From the NCBI GenBank assembly GCA_025331565.1, contig JAFREQ010000130.1, forward strand, positions 248,001 through 312,000: DNA of 64,000 nt, read 5' to 3'. This stretch comes from Holacanthus passer. Lineage: Eukaryota; Chordata; Actinopteri; Pomacanthidae. The notes beneath the pieces are model-generated. The model searched no databases, was not told where the DNA came from, and saw only the letters and a program-made list of their open reading frames with translations. Shown here in pieces: positions 51,701-63,341 of the stretch. Position 1 is the first letter of the stretch; each line of letters starts with the position of its first letter. The translations under genes were made by a program, and so were the position numbers.

Positions 51701-54181
51701 TGAAACTGACTGGAGCTGGTTAACTCGGGGAAACTGGCAGACCTTTCCAGGGTCCAATCTGAATTTATCACAGACCAGAGACCAGGAGCATTTTAAATCA
51801 AACCAAATCCAGAGTTCAGTTCCCAAAGATGTCGAAACATGTAGCATCTGTTCCAGGTCTCTGTAACACTGATCCTGGTTTAAACTGACTCAGTATTTTC
51901 ATCTCAAACAAGTTTTCAGGTGAAGTTCAGGGCTCAGAGTAACTCTTTCCTGCACTTACTATGTTTGTCTCTTCAGATTGTAAACCAAATATGCAACAAG
52001 GACTATGCAGCACATGAAAAATGTTATTGAATGTAAATGCACTGCAAATAAAGAGTTTTTTTCAGTACACTCGTGTTTCTTCTGTTCTGTGGGAGCCGTC
52101 GGCAGCCATGTTGGAAAATCAGAGAAACAATCTCCACTCAGTGCAACACGTGCACGCCATGTTCGAGCCTCGCTGAGGAGGGAACAGAGATGGAAAACCC
52201 TCGAAGCTTCCTCAAATAAACCTCAAAGCTCGCTGTTTTCATATCCACAGCAAACAACCTGAATGATCTGCTAGATGCTCTCTGTGCAAATACTGAGGAC
52301 TGAAAAGAGGAAGAGGTGAAGATGGAGAGATTACATCCTCTGCTTTCTCACCGACGATGACACATGAAAAATATCACACATCCGAAAACCTGAGAATGAA
52401 CAAAAAATGGTCGACAGTACAGTCGCTCATCACATAATTTATTCCTGAAGAACTTGAATATTTCTTGGACACTTGAAGATATTTGTCTTTAAAACTGTTC
52501 ACAGTCGTTCAGGTCAGTCATTAAACCACAGAAGTGTCAGAACAAAGGTGAACAAAAGATGATCGATGACCCATTGATGAGTCACTGATGTGGATCAACA
52601 AGCCTGATAGCATCATTTTGTTATATGAGGCAACGCTGGTGGAAAGTTAGGCCCGAGGTCCCCAAATACAGAACAAATGAACATCACAAAACCTATTCTA
52701 CTATTTAAAATACAAACACAAAGGTAACCAAATACCATTAAACCAAATACAATTAATGGTTGAGTTAATACACAAAACCAAAATGAGAAGTGAACTAATA
52801 AGGACGAATGACAACCAGAGACTAACAAGCTGATTTCCCAGACGTTCAGACGTTCCTCCTGCTCTCTCCACACTTCAACAGCACAGAAAATGTTAAAAAC
52901 AAAAGAAACACTTGAGGTGACTTCGAGCAACAGTTCAGTTTCAGTAGAGCTGCAGCTGCTCACTTTGACGACAAGTTTAATTACTGTCGTCCCATTAATT
53001 CAACCAAGCACGATGTGGAACTCAGTGGATCTTAACTCAATATGAAGAAGCAGAACATATTCAACATGCTTAATCATTACCCATAATACTGTTCACTGTC
53101 CTATTGAGCAATGCAATGAAATTTAAACAATCATGTTATTAACTTAAAACATGCAGTTTCAAATGTGCCGAATGCAATTGTATGTAAACCATAATGACTG
53201 TAATAAAAAAATGTTACCATGACAAATACTGTCAGTTTGCACCTGAGCCCTGAACCCTCAACTCTTCCAACAACATGGAGTCCGATAACAATCAGAGTGA
53301 AGAAACCGTTTCCTCCGACAAATGAAGCAGCAAAAAACAAAGACGTGAAGACGTTTAGAAAGAGTGAACAGTTCATTTTTACAGGCCACTGAAGAAAGCA
53401 GCCGGTAAGAATTTAAATATCTATATTCAAAACATGACAATACAGCAAAACTGTTTAAAATCTGTGTTTCACTTACTGTATCTGGTACAATAAATTAGAT
53501 CACTGGATGTATACGAATAACGTGAAATCAATCATCTGAACATCCGGACAGTTTCTCTCAGGTTTAAAGTTTCAGCACATTTTGTAGCAACAGTTAACTG
53601 TCAGACTGATTTTGTGTGAATCAGCTCATTTGTGATCTGCAGTCAGGTGAAAACATTGTCTTCAGAAAATAAGAAAGATAAACATTATTCTTAGTTGATG
53701 TTCATTCAATCTTGAGCTACATATATTTTTTTTCTTTATCTAGAACAGTTTTGATTTGGTGCTTCAACACATTCATGGCATAGTCTGACAGATTTCATTA
53801 CAGCCGTCTCACAGTGTGACTTTCAATCAATGTACGTGATCGTTGTTGTGGCTCAACTTCACTAAGTGACATAAACCTGTGAGGGGCGTTTAGACAAATC
53901 AAATAAATTCTTTAGGACAAATGATAGTTCCAGTAAATTCTCCACGAAAATGTGTCAGAGAGTGTAGCAGAAGATTAAAGTTCGAGACCAAGATCATGTT
54001 TATTTATGTTAAAGTAGCATTAAGTGAATGGAGAGTCGGCACCGGCACAGACTTGCCATCCTCTCCACACGAGCAGGTTTTCAATGACCTTTGATATGAA
54101 AACACAGTGTGGACAGGGTGAAGGTGTCAGATTTTGAATTTGGACTGAGCCTGATTTGTCGTCTTTCCTCCATTTGTCCAG
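48724..54181. other. Intergenic, hyal4 to gene C
   Basis: This 5.4 kb holds the hyal4 3'UTR, a possible tRNA-SINE fragment on the minus strand at 48,811-48,833 (GGGTTCAAATCCAGCC read in reverse) and an interspersed repeat at about 49,395-49,575. No gene is supported. The 5'UTR exon of gene C should lie in or beyond this stretch. A canonical AATAAA for hyal4 was not clearly identified. Confidence 0.65.
49395..49575 (-). repeat. Interspersed repeat (same family as 12,893-13,260, inverted)
   Basis: TTGACCCTGATGATGGCGCT followed by AGACAAAAAGTCAG, then CCATTCAACAGTTGTTGAGAC and ATGTCAACTTCATGGT, are reverse-strand forms of the family markers. Confidence 0.6.
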
Positions 54182-54191
54182 AGCCATTGTG

Positions 54192-56827
54192 ATGGCCCCG
54201 CCCTTCCTGTCCTGCGTCACCTTCTGTATCATCGGATCTATCACCACCATCCTCGCTCTGCCGCCCACTGAGCTGCCACTGATCCACGGCCACCCCTTTG
54301 TGGCCATATGGAACGCCCCCACCGACCAGTGTCGACGACTCGACATCCCGCTGGACACCGCAGCCTTCCAGGCGGTGACCACACCCGCCGCAGTGTCTGG
54401 CCAGTTCCTCACCATCTTCTACGAGGACCGTCTCGGCCTCTACCCTAAAGTCGACACCACCAAACGCAAGCTCTACAGAGGCGGAGTCCCCCAGAACGGG
54501 AACCTGACGGAGCATCTGGCCAAGGCAAAGGGTCAAATTGACCACTACATCTCCCAGGATTCCTCTCCTGGGCTGGCTGTCATCGACTGGGAGTCCTGGC
54601 GCCCTCTGTGGGACCAGAACTGGGGATCCAAACGTATTTATCAGAGGCTGTCCATCACTCATGCCCTGCAGATGGCCCCATTTTTATCATCAAAGAATAT
54701 TTCCAAACTGGCAAAGAGTCAGTTCCAACAGGCCGGGCGGCGATTCATGGAGAAGACCATCAGCCTCGGTAACGGCGAGCGTCCGAGCCGCCGCTGGGGC
54801 TTCTACCTGTTCCCCGACTGCTACAACTACGGCTGGGCGAAGCCCGGCTACACGGGGAAGTGCTCCACCAAGACCAAGAAGCAGAACGACCAGATGGTGT
54901 GGCTATGGGAGCGCAGCACCGCCCTCTTCCCCTCCGTCTACCTCCACCAGTCCCTGAGGAACTCCCCTCAGGCCAAGCTCTACGTCCGCAACCGAGTCCA
55001 GGAGGCGCTGAGGGTGGCCACGCTGCCTAAACGTCCGTACACGATGCCCGTCTACGTCTACTCCAGGCCACTGTACCGGTACCAGGCCGAGAAGTTCCAG
55101 AGCCGGGTGAGCCAGATTATTTAAGTGGCTTGTCACTAACTTCAGGTTGGTTGCAGTTGGCATCAGACACTGTTTGAAGGTTCAAGCTCCACATTCTGGA
55201 GCTCCATTGTCTGAAAATCAAACCTGGAAAACCTGGGGGGAAAACCTGTTCGACGAACAACAAACCTGTTCAGCTGCAAATATCTCATCCACAGTTTGTA
55301 ACGTTTGTTGTGTGACTGTTTCACGGTTGTAAACAGGTCATGATATGGCGCCACTCTTACTACTACTATACTACAACACTGATTGGCTTGGTTGATGTTA
55401 TGAGCTGCAACATGTGGGAATATATGAAGATAACATAAACACAGGGTGACACCAGCCAAAAAAGATATTTGGACACTTCCTGCTATCAGCTGTTAAATAA
55501 TTAAATGATCTGTCAGGAGCAAGTTTCAAGTCTCCATACTTTGACTTTCATTAAAACTTTTGTAGAACTGAAACAAATGAATCTAAAACTGATGATTAAG
55601 AGTGTTTCTTAAGAAAGTGTCTGCTGTGTTGGTTGGTCCTGTCTCAGATGGACCTGGTGAGCACCGTCGGAGAGTCTGCAGCTCTCGGAGCTTCGGGGGT
55701 CGTGATGTGGGGAGGAACCAGAGACTTCAACAACAAGGTAACCACAGTTTCCTGAAGCACTCACTGGTTGATCTGGTTTGCTCCCAGTCATTACAGCAGA
55801 GTTTTCAAGTCTATCTTAATATTCACGTGCCAATATGTTTAGAAGTGGCTGTAATCATTCCTCCTTTTCATCCTGGCTGTGATCCCTTCCCAGCAAGACT
55901 CAACTCGAAGAGATGTGGGACAAATTCCAGTCTTTCTTTTTTGTGTTTTTAGTACGAAATTCCCTCTTTTTTGTTTCCCCGGTGTTTCCTCTCTGAGCTG
56001 CTGGAATCGATCACACAGACTTTCTGTGTGCATCTGCAGCCATGATAACAAACTGTTTGTGTAAAACTCTTCATCATGTCTGAAAACAGGAACCGACTTT
56101 AATCAGCAAATTATTATTCTGCCTTTGTTTCCTCTTTTAGGAGGAACTGACATCTGTGATGCTGCAGTGTTTGTTGCTTCTGTGTGTTCTCATATTTATT
56201 GTTAATAACTGTTATTTGATGTATCCTCTTAGTACCATCCGACAGACCCTGTGGTACATGTGCTACAGTGTGGTGTTTGTTATGGAGGCAGCAGGTTGAA
56301 ATTTGTGGTTCAAAGTAAAATTACTATATGAATTCTACAAATATTCAAGTTGCCATGTTGTTGTTTTGAAATCTTCTCTCTATCTCTCTAGTTGAATTAT
56401 CATCTCTCCCTATGATACATTTCTCATTTTCAAACTAAACTCAACCCCTGACTGACCTTTTACAGTCTCACCTGTAAACCCCGCCCCCTCCCTTTAGGCC
56501 GCCTGTCAGTCTCTGTCCGAGTACCTGACGTCCACCTTCAACCCATACATCGCCAACGTGACGGCAGCCGCCATGCTCTGCAGCGAGGTCTTGTGCCAGG
56601 GGAGGGGCCGCTGCATCAGGAAGAGCTACGACTCCACCCACTACCTGCACCTGAACCCAGCCAACTTCAGCATCCTGCGGGCTGACAGGAAGTACGTGGC
56701 CATCGGCCTCCCGTCCGCCGACGACCTGAACGCCTGGGCTGCAAACTTCACCTGTCAGTGCTACGCAGGAAGGAGCTGTTCACCCAAATTAATGCCTCCG
56801 ACCAGGATCAAACTCATCTGGGTTTAA
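54192..56827 (+). CDS. Hyaluronidase gene C (GH56), SPAM1-like, apparently secreted
   Basis: Coding exons are 54192-55106, 55648-55737 and 56498-56827 (305 + 30 + 109 codons; 444 aa), phase 0 introns of 541 and 760 bp. The ATG is 10 nt after the acceptor at 54,180-54,181. A signal peptide spans about residues 5-22. Catalytic D132/E134 lie in GLAVIDWESWRPLW; Y205 and D209 are in GFYLFPDCYN; F246 replaces HYAL1 Tyr247; W326 is kept, as are the barrel and EGF-like cysteines. The EGF-like part ends CQCYAGRSC, with the short C-x-C-x5-C spacing that I recall from SPAM1/PH-20. The protein stops 16 residues after the last Cys with no hydrophobic tail, unlike its three neighbours, so it looks soluble. 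An unseen fourth exon is possible but no frame disruption demands it. It is probably a SPAM1/PH-20-type paralog; the exact name is unsure. Confidence 0.93.
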
Positions 56828-57859
56828 TCTGTTTACTGGTTTCATTTCTGTCAGATAGATTTTTGCAGCTGAGGTTGTTTCATAAAGACAACAACTCCCA
56901 TGATCCCATGCTAACTCACAACATCATGAAACTGTCATTTTGTTGCATTGATTGAGAGACCCCTAGTGGCAGAAATTACATACTGCGAGTTTAAAACTAC
57001 TGTCTACAAACTGATGAGATGATGCCATCTTCTTTAAGCAACCTCTGTGTTTATTCAAAAAACAGAAACATGTAATGTGGAAAAAAATATTAATCAGACA
57101 TTGATTTATTTAAATTGAAAAAAAAAACAAATGGCTCATTAATAAACACTTTTCTGCAAACAATTCTTTACATTTTTTTGGTTTTAGTGACAAACAGTAA
57201 AATCTGATTAATGAAAAAAAAAAAGACAGGAAAAATAAAATAATCCCAAAGACAGAAAGACCATCTGAATCCAAACATCCATGAAACCAAGACAAATCAA
57301 GCAAATCATCCATGAAACCATCCAGAACTTTCTCACTGCCAACGTTTTGACTTGTCAGAGCACGAAAAGCTCAGATAAAATTAATAACATGAGTGATGGA
57401 TCCTTTCCATTCAGGTGTGTCAGTAAATCAAATATCAACACCTGACACACCTGAATACTGCAGTTTTTCCGCCTCTTGTCATTCTTAATTAAATAATTTT
57501 GCAGAGACATGCAAACTACAGTGTGAACGCTGTTAACAGATCACAGAGTTTTTGTAACAAACCTGTTTAAAGGCAGCATCAACAGCAGCCTTCAGCCATT
57601 TCCTGTGCTCACACATACACATGGCATTAAATCTGGACCTGGTCACATTATATGGATTTGAAAAATGAATGTGTGGTGAATGTGATCAGCCACACCAGGT
57701 GGTCAGGCCGTCTTTGTGATCTGATCTCAGCCAGGTGTAAATGCAACCTGCACAACATGAACGCACAAGACGAAAAATCCGGTCCGGCAAGTTTAAAGGC
57801 CACCTCCGTCTCTTCCTTCCAGCTAAGACGATCAGCAAAGGTAAAGGAAGTGGAGCCCA

Positions 57860-57976
57860 TGACTCAGCACTGCTTTCTTTCACCTGAGGCACAACGTGTT
57901 TGTTCATTCTGCAAATTTCCCCACTGAGAGACGAATAAAGGTTTATCTTATCTTATCTTATCTTATCTTATCTTAT
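57860..57976 (+). repeat. LINE/SINE 3' tail with (TATCT)n
   Basis: CAAATTTCCCCACTGAGAGA followed by CGAATAAAGGTTTATCTTA and a (TATCT)6-7 run (57,944-57,976) is the typical 3' end of teleost L2/CR1-type LINEs and the SINEs that share it (a stem of the form ttcccc..gggg, then aataaag, then a short tandem repeat). A degenerate reverse-strand version occurs at about 9768-9793. Confidence 0.65.
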
Positions 57977-59659
57977 TCGGCCCCAGCTCACAGACTTTAC
58001 AAACTGAAATCCCGTCTGAATGCAGCCGCAGCTCCGATGATAAAAACTTTGTTAAACCAGGTGTGAAGGCAAAGATCCATCCTACAGATGACGTCTCCAG
58101 ATACAGATCTCATGGTAATTCCAGGTGGAAATGGAGCCAAGAGGTCAGTGCAACAAATCTCAAATTTGAACTTTGCACCTCAAACATCAACACAGGAAAA
58201 AAATGTGACCACGGCCTGAGAGAAGCCATTAATCACAAGCCCATGGCGTCTGTTAGTTCAAACCAGGAGCAAACACTCAAAGGACCACGCAATTCTTTAC
58301 TAGGGATTTTAGTGTTTGCAGCTCATTTAAACAACAGAAGAAAAACAACAGAATCAAAATGTGTCCGTCTCTCTGTCCCTTTGTCAGAACCATGTTAATA
58401 AAATCCAAATGAAAATCAGTGAATATTAAGCCGAGTTTTGACTTTGACCAGAAGTTGATGATGACCTGTGATGCTGAGCTTCTTCTTCTCGTGTGACTCA
58501 TCGTTGTGATGATGAAACCTGGTAGATTTCCTGCTCAGTACATTTCCAACCACGGATGACCAAGTTCAAGCTCTCACCGCATTCCTTGCGTGTCTGGACA
58601 GAAGCCTCGGATACGAGCGGCAGTGTGTCCACACGTTGTCCTCATCCCGCGAGCTTCCTCAGATATCTTCCTCCAGGCAGAGAGGAGGGAGCTCATCCTC
58701 GGCCTGGAACCCATCAGGACTTCCCAATAAAAACAGAAAACCTCAGGCCTGCAAATCATTCTGCTCTGACAAGTTTCCACAAGTGTTGCGCCTGTAATTG
58801 AAGCTCGTGCAGCAGCTTATTTAAAGAGCTATTTAGACTCCCAGAGAGCAAAGTTAGTCTGGACTTACAGGTAATAATTTGACGTCTCATCGAGTGCGGG
58901 GTCGGGACGGCAGGAAGTCGGACTTCCAGAGCAGGTTGGTGCTTATTAATGACGTCTCATTTAACGGTCTCATCTGGGTTCAAGGGTTTATTGGTGTTAA
59001 ACTAATCGGAGCGTTTAACCCAAACTTTACTGGAGTTCAGCAGCAGCTGTGACAGTTTCTACCTTGAAAAGAATGTAATTATTAACTTAGAGAATTATAG
59101 AAATTGTAAAACTGTCAGGCTGTAAACTGCCTCCAGACAAACATACTGTGGTTTAACATCAGATCTGTGACCTCGTAAAGACTGAGACACGGCGCAGAAG
59201 CTGAAACTCAGTCAGTGCTTCAACAGCGAGTTTACACTGTCAATAAAATCAATCAATCAGCGCAGACAGTCGAACAGATGAGCTTGTAAAAATGTTCAAA
59301 AGAGCAGATGAGAAACAGTTTTTGGAGACCAGAGATACGAGAGACTGTGGAGAGCCGACTATTATTAGAAGTAAATGTGTCTGTAGAGTCTGTAAAGTGT
59401 CTGGTTTCAAGTTTGTCTTTTTGTTTTTAACTGACCCGTCCTGAGAGTCGATATATGTTGGAGAAAACGGAATATTTATATTTAAAAACAAGATATGTTT
59501 AAATGTTAAATTTTTTTATTTTTAGATAAAATATAATTTTGATATTTTCATGAAATAAAAAATATCATAATATTTCAAAGGGGCTTTTTATATATATACA
59601 AATTTAAATATTAGGCATGAAAGTAAATTGATAAATACGATAGTAAAGACAGACAAAAT

Positions 59660-59865
59660 GAAAGCAGTCACGTTTAAAGGAAAAGTTTCACATTTTTGGA
59701 AATATATTTGTTTGCCTTCTTTCAAAGAGTTAGATGAAAAGATGGAGATCACTCTCTCTCGACTGGAAACACAGACAACCAGTCGTTTCCAGTCTTTGTG
59801 CAAACATGTCAATCTTCTCATCTAACTCCTGACAAGAAAGAGAAAAGATCGGTCTCATCTGATTA
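59660..59865 (-). repeat. Interspersed repeat (GCTAA family, other end)
   Basis: TTTAAAGGAAAAGTTTCACAT, TTTTTGGAAATATATTTGTT, AAAGAGTTAGATGAAAAGATG and then CTTCTCATCTAACTCCTGACAAGAAAG match the teleost family also seen at 5085-5215. The last segment is the inverse of the earlier GAGTTAGATGAAAAG, so the copy contains a short imperfect inverted repeat. Confidence 0.55.
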
Positions 59866-60976
59866 GCTGATCAATATTTTCTATATTAACAGCAGGTCAC
59901 ATGACTCAGGTAACTGGAAAGGTGTCTCACCTGCAGAGAATTTCTCTCTAACTCTGCAGTTTGAATATTCTGCCACATGTGCTTCAGTTCCAGTGTTTCC
60001 AGCAGCAGGCAGCTGATTTTCAGCAAACAAGCTCTGATGTGCAGAAACAATGGTAGATTATGCTTTTTGTTATTCTAATTACATTTCAGGTCATTTCCAA
60101 ACAGGTTGCTTCAGTTAGACCTGAGCAGAGGTTGACAGGGAAACTCTTGTTGACGCCTCAATAGTTTAGAGCAACAGAGACACAAAGTGAAGCTGCTGAG
60201 GCTTCATACCTCGACAACGACTGAGTCAGCTCGTCGTCTTCAGGTTATTGAAAACACATTCATCTTCCCTGAAGTCAGGACATGTGGCTTCTGTATCACT
60301 GCTGTCGTGTGAGAAACTTTCCAGCTCCAGGTTTTAACTTGAACTGAGGCTTCTCTGATCTGCTGAAATATGTGGTTAATTAAATGTGTTTATGTACCAC
60401 ATGTTAGGTTTCTGTAGGAAAACTGGGGAAAACTGAGACACTGACAAAATGTAGTAAACGGTCACCAGACAAATCAAAAATATACATCAATAAATCCTGT
60501 TGGTCATTAAATAATTAAAGAATTAAGAATTTCATAGTTTTGCTTAAAAGTTTATTAATATAAATGCAATTAATTAAATAGTTAAATTGATTAATTAATT
60601 AAATCAAATCATTTATTTGTTTATTTGTAAGTTTTGTACTTTATTTTGTCATCAGTTTTATAGATGTGTGATTTAGCTTGTGTCTCTTTTGTCTTTTCAA
60701 ACTAAACTGAAAACTTGTAATTAGAATTACTTTCGTCAAGTCAACTTCAGGTTCATGTTATCATTTTCTGGGATAAATGGGGAGATCAGAGCTTCACACG
60801 AGTCTTTAAAAAAACAAAAACAAAAATAAATTCTACTTGTGATGAAAAATGCTGGATTTAAATGTACATTTCACTGACCCCCAAGCAAAGTTAGATGTAT
60901 TAACGGCTGCAGGACACTGACCTCCTAATGTTTCTAATTTATTTATGTCTCTGTTTCCTCAGATTACTGTTTCAAA

Positions 60977-62646
60977 ATGAACCAAGTCAAACCGCTCGAT
61001 GACAAACAGCATCTCTTCTCCATCTTCATCACCATGTTGGCCCTGCTGTGCCCCGTCCAGGCCTTACCGAGGACGGACCCTCCCATCCGTCCCAGCCACC
61101 CCTTCATGTTCATGTGGAACGCCCCGACCGAGCTGTGCGACATCCGCTTCGGCATGCCACTCGACCTCTCCCACTTCCACTTTGTCAGCAGCACATTGAA
61201 GACGGCGACCAACCAGAGCATCTCCATTTTCTACACCGACCGCTTTGGAATCTTCCCCTACGTGGACGAAGACACCGGCGAGATGTACGACGAGGGCCTG
61301 CCGCAGCTCATAGACCTGCAGGAGCACCACGAGCTGGCCGAGGACGACATCGAGTACTACATCCCCGCCCACCAGCCGGGCCTCGCCGTGCTGGACTTTG
61401 AGGAGTGGAGGCCGCAGTGGGTCCGAAACTGGGGCAGCAAAGACATCTATCGACAATTTTCCATTGACACGGTGAGGAAGAAGAACGCGTCGTTGTCTGA
61501 CGACGAAGCAGAGGACCGGGCGAAGATTGTGTTCGAACGTGCAGCCAAAAGGTACTTTCTCCGATCCATCCGCATCGGGAAGAGGCTGAGGCCCAACAGA
61601 TACTGGGGTTACTACCTGTACCCCGACTGCTACAACTACGACTACAACCAGGACATGGCAGGCTTCACCGGAGAATGTCCCGCCATCGAGAAGGACAGGA
61701 ACGATGAACTGCTGTGGCTCTGGAAGGAGTCCACGGCACTCTTTCCATCTATCTACCTGGAGCTGGTGCTCAGAGACTCCCAGCAGGCCCGGCGGTTCGT
61801 CCGGCATCGCATCCAGGAGGCCATGAGGGTGTCGACGCTCCCCAACAGCTCCTACTCCATCCCCATCTATGCCTACATCCGCCCAATGTACAAGGACAGC
61901 ACCGACGACTACATGTCAGAGGTCAGACATCGATCGCAGGATCGCTCACAAAGACACACCTGTGGACACAATGTTTGCACAACACATAGTAGGCAGCCAT
62001 TTTCTGCTCTTCTCTGATTGTCTCTTTTGTCTGGAATTTTTTTTTTTGCAGTTCGATCTGGTGAACACCATTGGTGAAGCCGCTGCTCTTGGTGCCGCAG
62101 GCGTCGTCTCCTGGGGAGACATGAACGTCACCGACACAGAGGTAGAATGTGACATCATTCTGGGGTTTCCTGGGAAGGTTTAACTTATTCTTCTGTAACC
62201 ACTAACTGACCCAATATCCCAAAATCTCGTAGGACTCCTGCTTCGATGCTCGACGGCACCTGGAGCAGATCATGAACCCGTACATCCTGAACATCTCCAC
62301 GGCAACGCGACTCTGCAGCGAGGCGCTCTGCCAGGGCCGAGGTCGCTGCGTGAGGAAGCACTGGGACGACGACGTCTTCCTCCACCTCGACCCCATGCGT
62401 TACCGGATCCAACGGCAGCGTCGCGGTGGCCCGTTGACTGTGAGCGGCGGCCTCTCGCAGGATGATATCAACTCGTTCGACCGCAGCTTCGACTGCATGT
62501 GCTACAGCGAGGAGCCGTGCAGATCAGTCCTGACGCTCAACGTCATCCACGAGGCCGTCATCACGCCGAGGAGTCGAGGCGCTGACAGGCCCGGCCTCCT
62601 CCTGCTGGTCACAATACTACTCTGTCTGAAGTATGTCGTAATGTGA
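60977..62646 (+). CDS. Hyaluronidase gene D (GH56), SPAM1-like with DFE active site
   Basis: Coding exons are 60977-61921, 62052-62141 and 62233-62646 (315 + 30 + 137 codons; 482 aa), with phase 0 introns of only 130 and 91 bp. The ATG lies 14 nt after the acceptor at 60,961-60,962; the hydrophobic signal segment is residues about 12-29. Catalytic D140/E142 are kept but the residue between them is Phe (AVLDFEEWRPQW) where the three neighbours have Trp. Y213 and D217 are in YYLYPDCYN, F256 replaces HYAL1 Tyr247, W336 is kept. The EGF-like part ends CMCYSEEPC, the same short C-x-C-x5-C spacing as gene C and, from memory, SPAM1. The C-terminus (GLLLLVTILLCLKYVVM) looks like a GPI-anchor signal. 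Probable role: cell-surface hyaluronan hydrolysis. Best guess is a SPAM1/PH-20-type gene; expression in testis cannot be inferred from sequence. The first donor (GAG|gtcaga) is weak. Confidence 0.94.
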
Positions 62647-62867
62647 ATACAAACTAAAAGCACAAACTGTGATATAAGACGTGTTTATAGGCAGTCGAAG
62701 AACAATTCGACTGTTATTTCAGCTTGTTGTTAATTTTCTTTAGTTATGTTTTTCTGTTTTTCTCTGTGTTGGGACCACTGGAAGTCCACAGATGAATTCG
62801 TTCATTGTGTGACGTAAAAGACCAGATGAGATAAGACATTCCAGTTCAGGGTCTGTCTCATGTCTCA

Positions 62868-63292
62868 TGTGGGGGGCAAAGGAGTCCAGCCCCCACAGTC
62901 TTCCTGTTAACAACTAGGTGTTAACTCCAGCCAGGACCCATCTCCAAGCCCCCTCCTCAACACATTCTCTTCTCTCCAGCTCTGCCAAGGAGGCAGCAGC
63001 TTCTCCTCTCAACAAGGGAGCAGAAACCAGCTCTCAGTGTGGCCTGCTCACGGCGGTCACACCTAACTTTGAAAGAACCTACAGGGAAGGTTCTCCCACC
63101 AGCAGCTGCAACACAAGCCTGGTTGAGGATCTCAAGCTAACAAGCTTCCTCTTCCTCAAAGGACTGGACACAAAGACCACACTCTCCTTCCCTCGGCAAC
63201 AATCCTTGGGGTCGGCCATCTTGTGTGTAGCCTTCCTTTTGTCTAGCACATGCAGCCTGACACCTTTTGAACCAGCCATCTTGTTTTACTCA

Positions 63293-63341
<49 letters not shown>

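Larger units (their letters stand above)
56828..60962. other. Intergenic, gene C to gene D
   Basis: This 4.1 kb contains the gene C 3' end, a LINE-like 3' tail at about 57,860-57,976 and a common interspersed repeat at about 59,660-59,865. Candidate polyadenylation hexamers for gene C are AATAAA at 57,141 and 57,234. No gene is supported; the short ORFs are unremarkable. The stretch 60,480-60,680 is very AT-rich, with TTAATTAA-type runs. Confidence 0.65.

Noticed and set aside
54081..54662. 193-codon minus-strand ORF
   Set aside because: It is antisense to gene C exon 1 and has no independent evidence.
61064..61807. 247-codon minus-strand ORF
   Set aside because: It is antisense to gene D exon 1, with the same GC-skewed shadow effect.
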